In this document: positions 58,144-64,000 of the stretch, one piece after another | Numbering within the stretch: the first letter of the stretch is position 1 | Layout of the letters: each line of letters starts with the position of its first letter | Source of the DNA: CAZAFL01 sp964484465 | GTDB taxonomy: Bacteria > Bacteroidota > Ignavibacteria > UBA10030 > SZUA-254 | Assembly: GCA_964484465.1 (NCBI GenBank) | Contig: CAZAFL010000006.1 | Coordinates: 62,001-126,000, forward strand | Reading direction: 5' to 3' | Length of the DNA: 64,000 bases | Translations under genes and position numbers: made by a program | The notes under the pieces: generated by a model | What the model was told of the DNA's origin: nothing | Database searches by the model: none | What the model saw: only the letters and a program-made list of their open reading frames with translations

Positions 58144-58260
58144 TTATTGGATAATGACTGCCGCCGTATTTACAACACCGATGAAAAGGTAGATTGTAAT
58201 ACTGAGCGCAACAGCCCACCACAATGTAAGGGAAGCTCGTTCTTGGATAGATGTTGCCAC
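58144..58260 (-). CDS. Putative 38-residue single-helix membrane protein
   Basis: A GTG at 58260 with GGAG five bases upstream opens a 38-codon frame. It encodes a short polar N-terminus (TSIQERASL) and one strong hydrophobic helix (WWAVALSITIYLFIGVVNTA), ending VIIQ. The hydrophobicity pattern and the placed Shine-Dalgarno suggest a real small membrane protein in an otherwise empty stretch. No family recognised. Confidence 0.42.
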   Translation of the reverse strand: MATSIQERASLTLWWAVALSITIYLFIGVVNTAAVIIQ

Positions 58261-58439
58261 AACAACTCCGTTTTTCAGTCAGTAAATGCTTACTTAAAAT
58301 ATAATTGTGCGGCCGCTCAATTGCAAGAAGAAAAAAGAAGAGTGGCGAAAGTACGCCACCTGGGGGAATTCTGATAAAAAATAACTGGGAAAATTAAGCG
58401 AAATTCTACCTTGATCGACTGGAAATGTCGCAAAGATTC

Positions 58440-58823
58440 CTACACTTCCGACTTGGCGACAGCCTCCCGAATAGCTTGATGGATTTCATGCATATCAACC
58501 CGCCCTTTTCGCAAGTACGGTATGCTGTGCATTTTCAGTTCGGTAATATCTTTTACGCCGAGGTCACGACCTGTAATAACGATGACAGGAATGGTCTTGT
58601 GTTTTGAGTGATCTTTGAGATCGCGAATGAGGTCAAACCCGCTTAAGCGATTCAGCGCGAGATCCATTATAATGGCGGATGGTTTTTCCTTGTCTACCCA
58701 TTTAAGAAAGTCCTCCTCGAGGGGAAAGAGAACACCTTTAAAGCCCTCATCTTCAACGACAAACTTCATCAACTCGGAAAAACCGGGGCTGTCCTCGACA
58801 ATGAGTACAGTTTTCTTTTTCAT
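58440..58823 (-). CDS. Stand-alone response regulator receiver domain
   Basis: 127 residues, a receiver domain only. Acidic pair Glu10-Asp11 (LIVEDSPG), phospho-acceptor Asp54 (IIMDLALNRLSG), the Thr in VIVITGRD and the Lys in YLRKG are all in place. No output domain is attached, so it should act by protein contact, as CheY- or Spo0F-like proteins do. No histidine kinase gene is nearby. Its transcript is expected to have a leader of about 85 nt holding an inverted repeat. Confidence 0.92.
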   Translation of the reverse strand: MKKKTVLIVEDSPGFSELMKFVVEDEGFKGVLFPLEEDFLKWVDKEKPSAIIMDLALNRLSGFDLIRDLKDHSKHKTIPVIVITGRDLGVKDITELKMHSIPYLRKGRVDMHEIHQAIREAVAKSEV

Positions 58824-58866
58824 TGCTGCGCTATATGCCTGCTCCCGATAATATTAGTCTGGATAA

Positions 58867-58894
58867 ATGAGAATTACGTAAACAAGATTCTCAT
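58867..58894. promoter_or_regulatory. Inverted repeat in the receiver gene leader
   Basis: Perfect 8-bp arms ATGAGAAT / ATTCTCAT (58867-58874 and 58887-58894) with a 12-bp spacer, downstream of the predicted start and upstream of the gene. It could be a regulator binding site or an RNA hairpin. Confidence 0.4.
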
Positions 58895-58913
58895 GCTACA
58901 GAAAGGTTGCTAT

Positions 58914-58942
58914 AACATAGAGAGATTTGTATTAAAAGTCAA
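58914..58942 (-). promoter_or_regulatory. Sigma70-type promoter of the receiver gene
   Basis: TTGACT (58937-58942), 17 nt, TATGTT (58914-58919) on the minus strand, about 90 nt before the ATG at 58823. The 395-bp stretch 58824-59218 holds this promoter and the rplU promoter and no gene. Confidence 0.55.
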
Positions 58943-59143
58943 ACTGATTTTTTTCCAATTCGGTTCAATAACGAAAGGAGAAACGGTTATTGCCTTTTAT
59001 GTTGATCTTGCTCCCGGTTGAATGTTTGCCATCTGTGTTGTTGTAAGTATGTTTGAATAAATACCGTGAAAATCTGTTGTTGCGTGCGTTGAATGAAACA
59101 CAAATCTGACCGGACTTTGAGATAGTTCGGGAAGAAAAACCGA

Positions 59144-59172
59144 TTGACTTTTAGAGGTTTTTTTTGTACATT
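59144..59172 (+). promoter_or_regulatory. Sigma70-type promoter of rplU-rpmA
   Basis: TTGACT (59144-59149), 17 nt that include a run of T, then TACATT (59167-59172). It lies about 47 nt before the rplU start. Confidence 0.6.
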
Positions 59173-59218
59173 AACGGCGAAGATTCCATTAACATCATCA
59201 TTTCCGGAACAAATCTCC

Positions 59219-59527
59219 ATGTTCGCTATCGTAGACATTGCAGGCAATCAGCTCAAAGTAAGCCCGTCAGAACGGGTTTTTGTCCCTAAATTATCAGAAG
59301 AAATAGGGAAAACGGTAAAATTCGATCGCGTGTTACTCTTAGCGGACGACAAGAATGTGAAAATTGGAAATCCCGTTCTAGCCGGGGTGTTCGTGCAGGC
59401 AAAAATTCTCGGCCATGTAAAAGATGAGAAAGTCATCGTTTTCAAAAAGAAGCGCCGAAAAGGTTATCGTGTTCGCCGGGGGCACCGTCAACAGTACACG
59501 GAAATTGAAATAACAAATATTGGATAA
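59219..59527 (+). CDS. rplU: Large-subunit ribosomal protein bL21
   Basis: 102 residues from ATG 59219, the family's normal length. It begins FAIVDIAGNQLKVSPSERV, continues FDRVLLLADDKNVKIGNPVLAG, and has the basic C-terminal loop VFKKKRRKGYRVRRGHRQQYTEIEI that contacts 23S rRNA. An upstream extension of the frame overlaps the promoter and is rejected. It is followed by rpmA after 12 bp, the standard rplU-rpmA order. Confidence 0.97.
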   Translation: MFAIVDIAGNQLKVSPSERVFVPKLSEEIGKTVKFDRVLLLADDKNVKIGNPVLAGVFVQAKILGHVKDEKVIVFKKKRRKGYRVRRGHRQQYTEIEITNIG

Positions 59528-59539
59528 AGGCGATGTTCT

Positions 59540-59794
59540 ATGGCACATAAAAAAGGCGGTGGAAGTTCTCGTAACGGTCGTGACAGCAATTCACAACGGC
59601 TCGGAGTCAAGAGGTTTGGCGGAGAGCGGGTAACTGCGGGCAGTATTATTGTTCGCCAGCGGGGTACGCGATTCACACCGGGAGCAAATGTAGGAATTGG
59701 AAGCGATGATACGTTGTTTGCTCTCAGCGACGGGGTTGTTAACTTTCAACGGTTGGGAAAATCAAAAAAGATTGTGAACGTTCTTCTGTCGTAA
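59540..59794 (+). CDS. rpmA: Large-subunit ribosomal protein bL27
   Basis: 84 residues: AHKKGGGSSRNGRDSNSQRLG, then FGGERVTAGSIIVRQRGTRFTPG and NVGIGSDDTLFALSDG, the full bL27 pattern. The N-terminus begins MAHKKGGGSS directly, so there is no Firmicutes-type cleaved extension. It lies near the peptidyl-transferase centre. A long hairpin follows in the space before mdh. Confidence 0.98.
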   Translation: MAHKKGGGSSRNGRDSNSQRLGVKRFGGERVTAGSIIVRQRGTRFTPGANVGIGSDDTLFALSDGVVNFQRLGKSKKIVNVLLS

Positions 59795-59821
59795 TCATTC
59801 CAGTAAGTTCTTTATTTTTAT

Positions 59822-59872
59822 TGCCCGCTCCATGGCGCCGCATGCTTTGCTAACGAAGGCGCTCTGCGGGCA
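59822..59872 (+). terminator. Long hairpin between rpmA and mdh
   Basis: Outer arms TGCCCGC / GCGGGCA (59822-59828 with 59866-59872) and inner arms GCGCC / GGCGC (59835-59839 with 59858-59862). Only a weak T-rich tract follows, so termination of rplU-rpmA, attenuation of mdh, or an mRNA-stability role are all possible. Confidence 0.45.
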
Positions 59873-59919
59873 TTGTCGTTCTAACACACTTGTCTGTTTC
59901 ACTAAAACATGAGGCTGGT

Positions 59920-60843
59920 ATGAAAATTACCGTTGTCGGGGCGGGAAATGTGGGCGCAACTGCTGCGCAGCGTATTGTCGATAAGGAGCTCGCGAACGAA
60001 GTCGTCCTCGTCGATATTGTCGAAGGATTGCCACAGGGAAAAGGACTCGATATGTACGAATCGACCCCGATTGAAGGAACTGATACCCGGGTTATAGGTA
60101 CCAATAATTATGATATGACCGCTGGTTCTCAGATTATCGTGATCACTGCGGGCATAGCACGCAAACCCGGAATGACGAGGGAGCAATTGCAGGAAACAAA
60201 CGCGGGAATTGTGAAAGCGGTAACGGAGGCAGTCGTCGCAAAATCGCCGCAGTCGATTCTCATTATCGTTTCAAACCCGCTTGATGTGATGACGTATGTT
60301 GCATTTAAGACTAGCGGTTTCGAGCGCCATCGCGTCGTCGGTATGGCGGGGATTCTCGATACTGCGCGTTACCGGACGTTCATTGCGATGGAGCTGGGGG
60401 TTTCTGTAGAAGATATTCAGGCGCTCGTTCTCGGCGGGCACGGCGACTCTATGGTGCCGCTCGTTCGGTACACGACCATCGCGGGAGTCCCGATTTCCGA
60501 GTTCCTCGACCAGCCGACGATCGAGAAATTGGTGAAGCGCACCCGGGACGGAGGAATCGAAATAGTGAATTACTTGAAGACCGGAAGTGCCTATTATGCC
60601 CCTTCTGCAGCCGCGGTTGAAATGGTCGAAGCGATTGTGAAGGATAAGAAACGCATTCTTCCTTGTGCTGTCTATCTCCAGGGAGAATACGGGTTGCGCG
60701 ATACGTTTATCGGTGTACCGGTAAAACTTGGCAGCAAAGGAATCGAACAAATAGTACAGGTCCCTCTTTCCAATGATGAGAAGGGGGCACTTTCGAAATC
60801 CGCTGAAGAGGTGAAAGCGAATATCGCGAAGCTGAAAATCTGA
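59920..60843 (+). CDS. mdh: Malate dehydrogenase (LDH-like type)
   Basis: 307 residues from ATG 59920 (GAGG upstream). The NAD-binding start MKITVVGAGNVGATAAQRI is followed by the adenine-binding Asp (VLVDIVEGLPQG), the substrate-binding Arg motif ITAGIARKPGMTREQL, IIVSNPLDVMTYVA, the catalytic Asp-Arg region and His174 (GGHGDSMVP). The arginine-rich active-site loop and length fit the lactate-dehydrogenase-like malate dehydrogenases of Chlorobi and related groups. It oxidises malate to oxaloacetate. A terminator follows. Confidence 0.96.
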   Translation: MKITVVGAGNVGATAAQRIVDKELANEVVLVDIVEGLPQGKGLDMYESTPIEGTDTRVIGTNNYDMTAGSQIIVITAGIARKPGMTREQLQETNAGIVKAVTEAVVAKSPQSILIIVSNPLDVMTYVAFKTSGFERHRVVGMAGILDTARYRTFIAMELGVSVEDIQALVLGGHGDSMVPLVRYTTIAGVPISEFLDQPTIEKLVKRTRDGGIEIVNYLKTGSAYYAPSAAAVEMVEAIVKDKKRILPCAVYLQGEYGLRDTFIGVPVKLGSKGIEQIVQVPLSNDEKGALSKSAEEVKANIAKLKI

Positions 60844-60866
60844 CCCTCATAATTCTTTAGAATAAG

Positions 60867-60902
60867 AAAGCCATCTCATGTGTCGAGTTGGCTTTTCTTT
60901 TT
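60867..60902 (+). terminator. Terminator after mdh, possibly bidirectional
   Basis: Stem AAAGCCA / TGGCTTT (60867-60873 with 60889-60895), extended by CTC / GAG, followed by TCTTTTT. The complement also ends in T-rich sequence, so it can serve the convergent gene ending at 60924. Confidence 0.8.
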
Positions 60903-60923
60903 GGCAGGAATATTATATGTCTG

Positions 60924-61343
60924 TTACAGGTGTATCTTCATAATTACTTCAGAGCCTTCGGGAGAGTTGCTAAATTCTATTTCATCCATCAATGACCGCA
61001 TAAGGAAAACGCCCCGCCCATTTTCCCGAAGCAGGTTCTCTTCTGCCAATGGGTCGGGTAATGTTGACGGGTTCACGCCCGGACCCTCGTCATGTACCCG
61101 CACGGTAAGAGATGTGTTGCTGAGTTCACAGGTCAGCGTCACCTTTTTGTTAACGTTACGTTTGTTGCCGTGGATGATACCGTTATTTACCGCCTCAGTT
61201 GTCGCAACAAGTAATTTGTTGTACTTTGTTTCATCAAGGTGCAGGCGGGTATTGATTTTTTCGAGGAACCCTTCGACTTTTGTAACGAGTTTCGGGTCGC
61301 TGTCAAGAACCAGAACAAATGTTGTAGAATTGTTTTTCGCCAA
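60924..61343 (-). CDS. RsbW/SpoIIAB-like anti-sigma ATPase (GHKL fold)
   Basis: 139 residues. The GHKL motifs are in order: N-box TTEAVNNGIIHGNK, G1 VHDEGPGVNP and G2 NGRGVFLMRSLMDEI. Such proteins phosphorylate STAS anti-sigma antagonists and bind sigma factors, and are opposed by SpoIIE-type phosphatases. The window encodes one of these at 21978-23087 but no STAS protein. It starts at TTG 61343 behind AAAGGAG, 12 bp after the beta-barrel gene stop, so they share a transcript. Confidence 0.9.
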   Translation of the reverse strand: MAKNNSTTFVLVLDSDPKLVTKVEGFLEKINTRLHLDETKYNKLLVATTEAVNNGIIHGNKRNVNKKVTLTCELSNTSLTVRVHDEGPGVNPSTLPDPLAEENLLRENGRGVFLMRSLMDEIEFSNSPEGSEVIMKIHL

Positions 61344-61355
61344 GAAGCTCCTTTA

Positions 61356-63278
61356 TTAGATGCGGACTGTGAGAGACATATTCATGTTTGCAATTCCGTG
61401 TTTTGAAACACCCGTTTGGGATTGAATTTCATACCAGCCGCTGAGAGAGAGCTCAGTTTGCTTGCTAACACTCCAGAAGATATTCGTCATCGGGCCTGAA
61501 TTTCGTACAAAACCCAGCAAATTCCTCAAGGTTCCGGTATACCCAAACCGTGATTGACTAAAATAACGAATCCCAACCGAAAAAATCAAGCGCTGCTCTA
61601 TGTTATAGCGTATCGCTCCGATAAACGTTCGTTCATCAAAATAATTTATAGGCCGCTCGGTAAATGTGTTCCATTGCAATTGGCCCCGTTCGTAGAGCCG
61701 AATCGTGCTCGACCATTCGAAGCTCAATCGCCGTGTCAAGCCAATGTGTGACGAATCATTAAATGAAAACTGCCGGAAGACAATACTTCGGGCTGTTGCC
61801 AGGCTGTACTCGATATCGTAGACCGAGTAATTGGCAAGCACTTCAAACGAATTGATGGTTGTAAATGATTCGGATGGTAGGTACTCAAGCCGTGGAGAAA
61901 GGCGAAGAATTCTGTTCCACGTGTTGTTTGCGCTCCTCGTCGACGTGATATACACAAGGTGTGTGAGGTTCAGGTCGGCCGTCACAGTCGTGTTTAGATG
62001 CCGGTTAATCCTGTGGGATGTGATAAGGTTGAAAATATACCAAAGCTCATCACGGTCGTCGTCGTTTGCAGCACTCGGGGTATCGTATCGCAGCAAACTT
62101 ATTGAAGCGAGGAGGGAGATTCCCTGGGAGCGCGATAGTGCAGCCTTCATGCTTGATGTAAGGGATGCACGGCGTGAATGATTATTCTTAGCTTCCTCTA
62201 AACGAGATTGGCTGTCTATCGCATCCTGCGAAGCTCCGGCTTCCGGTTGCACCGTGTGCGTTTCATCCCGTTCCTGGTAATAGAAACCGAGCGAGCCAAT
62301 AAAGGAGGCGCCGATGGAATACGTTGCCTTCGTTCCTCCTTCGATCTTTAATTCGTCGATTGCTGTATTGAGAGTTGTCCGTAGCCCGGGTGTAAATGTT
62401 TTGAATTGTGTGGTGCGGCTTATCGACCGGGCAAGAATGTTTCCCTGAAATGACCATATGAAATTATGTTGCAGGTTATAGTCCAGGGAGTCGGAGACAG
62501 TGAGCGATTCCTCTCTTCTTGATTCAATATTGTTTGTTACATGAAATTGTTGTTGTACGGCAGCATCGGCGGGAAAATAAAAATCACGGCGGTTCCCGTA
62601 ATATTGAAGCTGGAACGAGTTTTGTGTTTCTTCAAAATATCCCCGGTGAATATTGAGCAGAGTAGTATGCGTGTACAGTGTTCTCGGAGTTAACTGGTCA
62701 TATTGTACCATGCCGTTGATTGTCGTTTCGTATCCGTTGTAATCCAAACTGTCGGACGCCAGGCTTAGCATGTATGAGGGCCCGCTGTCGTGCTGATTGA
62801 ATTGATTGTCAAAATGTACTCCGAGAAGTGGTTCGATGATAATGCTGCTCCATGGCATGTATACGATGCCGCCATAGACTGTGGAAGATGACGTGTTGCC
62901 GAGTATCGTGCTTTTATTGTCCGATACACTGAGTAAAGAGGCTTTCAGAGTTCCTTTGATGTTGCCATCCCATTGATTCCGCAAAGAGAGGTTAAAATCA
63001 TGCTCGTCGCGGATAAGTTTCTGATCTGTTATAATAAGGGAAGAGAGAAATTGTTCGCTGAATTGCAGTGAAAGTAGTCCGTAATTGTTGGAATACTTTG
63101 CAAGGCCGTTCCATCTGTATGTAGTCAGGTTTTTATCAAAAACAACGGATGTAAAACGTGAAGTATCCAATCGGGTTTCTGCTGTTCGAGGGATTTCAAT
63201 TTGACTCTGAGATCGTGCGTATAATGTCGACAACACCAATGAGATAGAAGCGATGCTATATCGATACCATAAATTCAT
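61356..63278 (-). CDS. Predicted outer-membrane beta-barrel protein, unknown function
   Basis: 640 residues with a signal peptide (SIASISLVLSTLYARSQ). The remainder is a succession of amphipathic beta strands with alternating polar and hydrophobic or aromatic residues (for example YSNNYGLLSLQFSEQFLSSL, FTTINSFEVLANYSVYDIEYS, RFGYTGTLRNLLGFV). The terminal ISMSLTVRI-like strand (NMNMSLTVRI) is typical of barrels. No plug, TonB box or known family could be recognised. It lies between a beta-CASP nuclease gene (30 bp upstream) and the RsbW-like gene. Confidence 0.8.
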   Translation of the reverse strand: MNLWYRYSIASISLVLSTLYARSQSQIEIPRTAETRLDTSRFTSVVFDKNLTTYRWNGLAKYSNNYGLLSLQFSEQFLSSLIITDQKLIRDEHDFNLSLRNQWDGNIKGTLKASLLSVSDNKSTILGNTSSSTVYGGIVYMPWSSIIIEPLLGVHFDNQFNQHDSGPSYMLSLASDSLDYNGYETTINGMVQYDQLTPRTLYTHTTLLNIHRGYFEETQNSFQLQYYGNRRDFYFPADAAVQQQFHVTNNIESRREESLTVSDSLDYNLQHNFIWSFQGNILARSISRTTQFKTFTPGLRTTLNTAIDELKIEGGTKATYSIGASFIGSLGFYYQERDETHTVQPEAGASQDAIDSQSRLEEAKNNHSRRASLTSSMKAALSRSQGISLLASISLLRYDTPSAANDDDRDELWYIFNLITSHRINRHLNTTVTADLNLTHLVYITSTRSANNTWNRILRLSPRLEYLPSESFTTINSFEVLANYSVYDIEYSLATARSIVFRQFSFNDSSHIGLTRRLSFEWSSTIRLYERGQLQWNTFTERPINYFDERTFIGAIRYNIEQRLIFSVGIRYFSQSRFGYTGTLRNLLGFVRNSGPMTNIFWSVSKQTELSLSGWYEIQSQTGVSKHGIANMNMSLTVRI

Positions 63279-63308
63279 AATCCTGCGGTTTAACCACCGG
63301 CGACAGTA

Positions 63309-64000
63309 TTAGAATTCAAACTTCTGTCCACGTTGAGGTATTACTACGCTTTTGAATTTTCGTTCGAGCAGCCCCTTTTGCAAATCCTGCGCACGATCCA
63401 ATTCCCCGTGTACCAGAAAGATCTGGCGGAGTTGTTGTTTATCGAATTGGCCAATGTATTCCAACAGCTCATTTCCATCGGCATGCGCGCTGAAAGAGTT
63501 TAATACAACGACCTCCGCCCGTCGCTTATGGAGTTCACCGTAAATCTTTACCTCTTCTTCCATGTCTACCAGCTTTTTTCCAAGGGTATGTTGTGCCTGG
63601 TATCCGACAATCAGAATGGTATTTCGGGAATCATCTATAGTATTTGCAAGGTGATGCAAAATTCTACCGGCTTCACACATACCTGAAGCTGCAATGATCA
63701 TGCAGGGCTCTTTTACGTCATTTATTTTTTTCGATTCTTCCGCTGAGCGGATATATTGAAGCCGGTTCAGCCCGAAGGGGTCATGGTGTTCCATAATATG
63801 CTTGCGCATTTCTTCATCATAACATTCCGGATGTTGCTTGAAAATATCCGTTGCATTAATTGCCAGCGGGCTATCGACATAGACAGGTATCCGCGGGAGC
63901 AGGCCTCGATCGAATAGCTTATGGAGTCCGAAGACCAGATCTTGAGTTCTTCCAACGCTGAATGCCGGGACGATAATTTTTCCGCCCCGCGCAACCGTCC
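63309..64000 (-). CDS. Metallo-beta-lactamase/beta-CASP RNA-processing nuclease, 5' part outside the window
   Basis: The frame is open to the right edge; 230 codons of the C-terminal half are seen. They include GGKIIVPAFSVGRTQDLVFGLHKL, the beta-CASP motif A VYVDSPLAI, motif B IAASGMCEAGRILHHL, the metal-binding SAHADGNELLEYI and a terminal RMMBL-type LVHGELDRAQDL. These define the RNA-metabolising MBL nucleases (CPSF-like/RNase J relatives). The N-terminal HxHxDH part must lie beyond position 64000. It probably cuts RNA; the specific role is unknown. Confidence 0.93.
   Translation of the reverse strand, partial: TVARGGKIIVPAFSVGRTQDLVFGLHKLFDRGLLPRIPVYVDSPLAINATDIFKQHPECYDEEMRKHIMEHHDPFGLNRLQYIRSAEESKKINDVKEPCMIIAASGMCEAGRILHHLANTIDDSRNTILIVGYQAQHTLGKKLVDMEEEVKIYGELHKRRAEVVVLNSFSAHADGNELLEYIGQFDKQQLRQIFLVHGELDRAQDLQKGLLERKFKSVVIPQRGQKFEF

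Noticed and set aside
1..64000. Search for tRNA, rRNA, transposase, integrase or phage genes
   Set aside because: No convincing tRNA-like fold, rRNA segment or recombinase motif was seen by reading; a dedicated RNA search would be needed to exclude small RNAs.

Overview
The window is a bacterial chromosome segment of moderate GC content, taken from a scaffolded assembly (exactly 100 N at 8239-8338). The organism is most likely a member of the Bacteroidota/Chlorobi/Ignavibacteria (FCB) assemblage. The evidence is a C-terminal type IX secretion sorting domain of the NYPNPFNP type on the subtilase at 50499-52592, a relic of the same domain near 35.9 kb, many MIGQTISHYKILEKLGEGGMG-type Ser/Thr kinases, and the futalosine route to menaquinone. 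Housekeeping promoters read by eye fit TTGACA-17-TAxxxT well. No tRNA, rRNA, CRISPR array, transposase or phage gene was seen.

Layout. (1) 1-2.1 kb: the 3' part of an exported prolyl oligopeptidase. (2) 2.1-21.2 kb: a one-directional tandem array of seven large Hanks-type Ser/Thr kinases plus one truncated, frameshifted kinase relic and one small DUF4242 gene. All keep HRD and DFG motifs. Five carry FlgO/TolB-like plus TPR modules and two carry WD40-like beta-propellers; five have a transmembrane helix and two do not. Three copies of a two-hairpin element, each inside a mini-ORF that begins like a kinase and ends overlapping the next kinase start, sit between kinase genes. A strong promoter precedes the array. 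(3) 21.4-23.8 kb: a tyrosine-rich lipoprotein, a membrane-anchored SpoIIE-type phosphatase and a small membrane protein. (4) 24-31.7 kb: metabolic and protective genes: glyoxalase-family dioxygenase, MFS exporter, metallo-beta-lactamase-fold hydrolase, tag, DinB-like protein, orphan trpF, gpmA, mqnD and an exported intradiol dioxygenase. (5) 31.7-37.3 kb: exported hypothetical proteins and an ECF sigma / zinc-finger anti-sigma / periplasmic Spy-CnrX-like sensor unit, with matching ECF-like promoter motifs before the sigma gene and before a lipoprotein gene downstream.

(6) 37.4-43.6 kb: a menaquinone operon, mqnP (UbiA-like), mqnM (UbiX-like), mqnL (UbiD-like), a fused mqnE-mqnA gene and mqnC, behind a promoter whose -10 box lies in an inverted repeat. 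With mqnD at 30 kb this gives most of the futalosine pathway; mqnB and the final methyltransferase are not in the window. (7) 43.7-57.9 kb: an envelope block read leftwards: three parvulin-type chaperones, MoxR ATPase, T9SS-exported subtilase, VWA-like membrane protein, then two amidohydrolase genes in which two of three catalytic domains have lost the HxH metal motif. (8) 58-64 kb: a 38-codon membrane peptide, a lone receiver domain, rplU-rpmA, mdh, an RsbW-like ATPase, a predicted outer-membrane beta-barrel and the 3' part of a beta-CASP ribonuclease.

The most unusual part is the kinase array with its mini-ORF/hairpin leaders. The partner-switch parts nearby (SpoIIE phosphatase, lone receiver, RsbW-like kinase), the ECF unit and the kinases suggest a genome rich in phospho-signalling, but no direct wiring between them can be shown from sequence alone.
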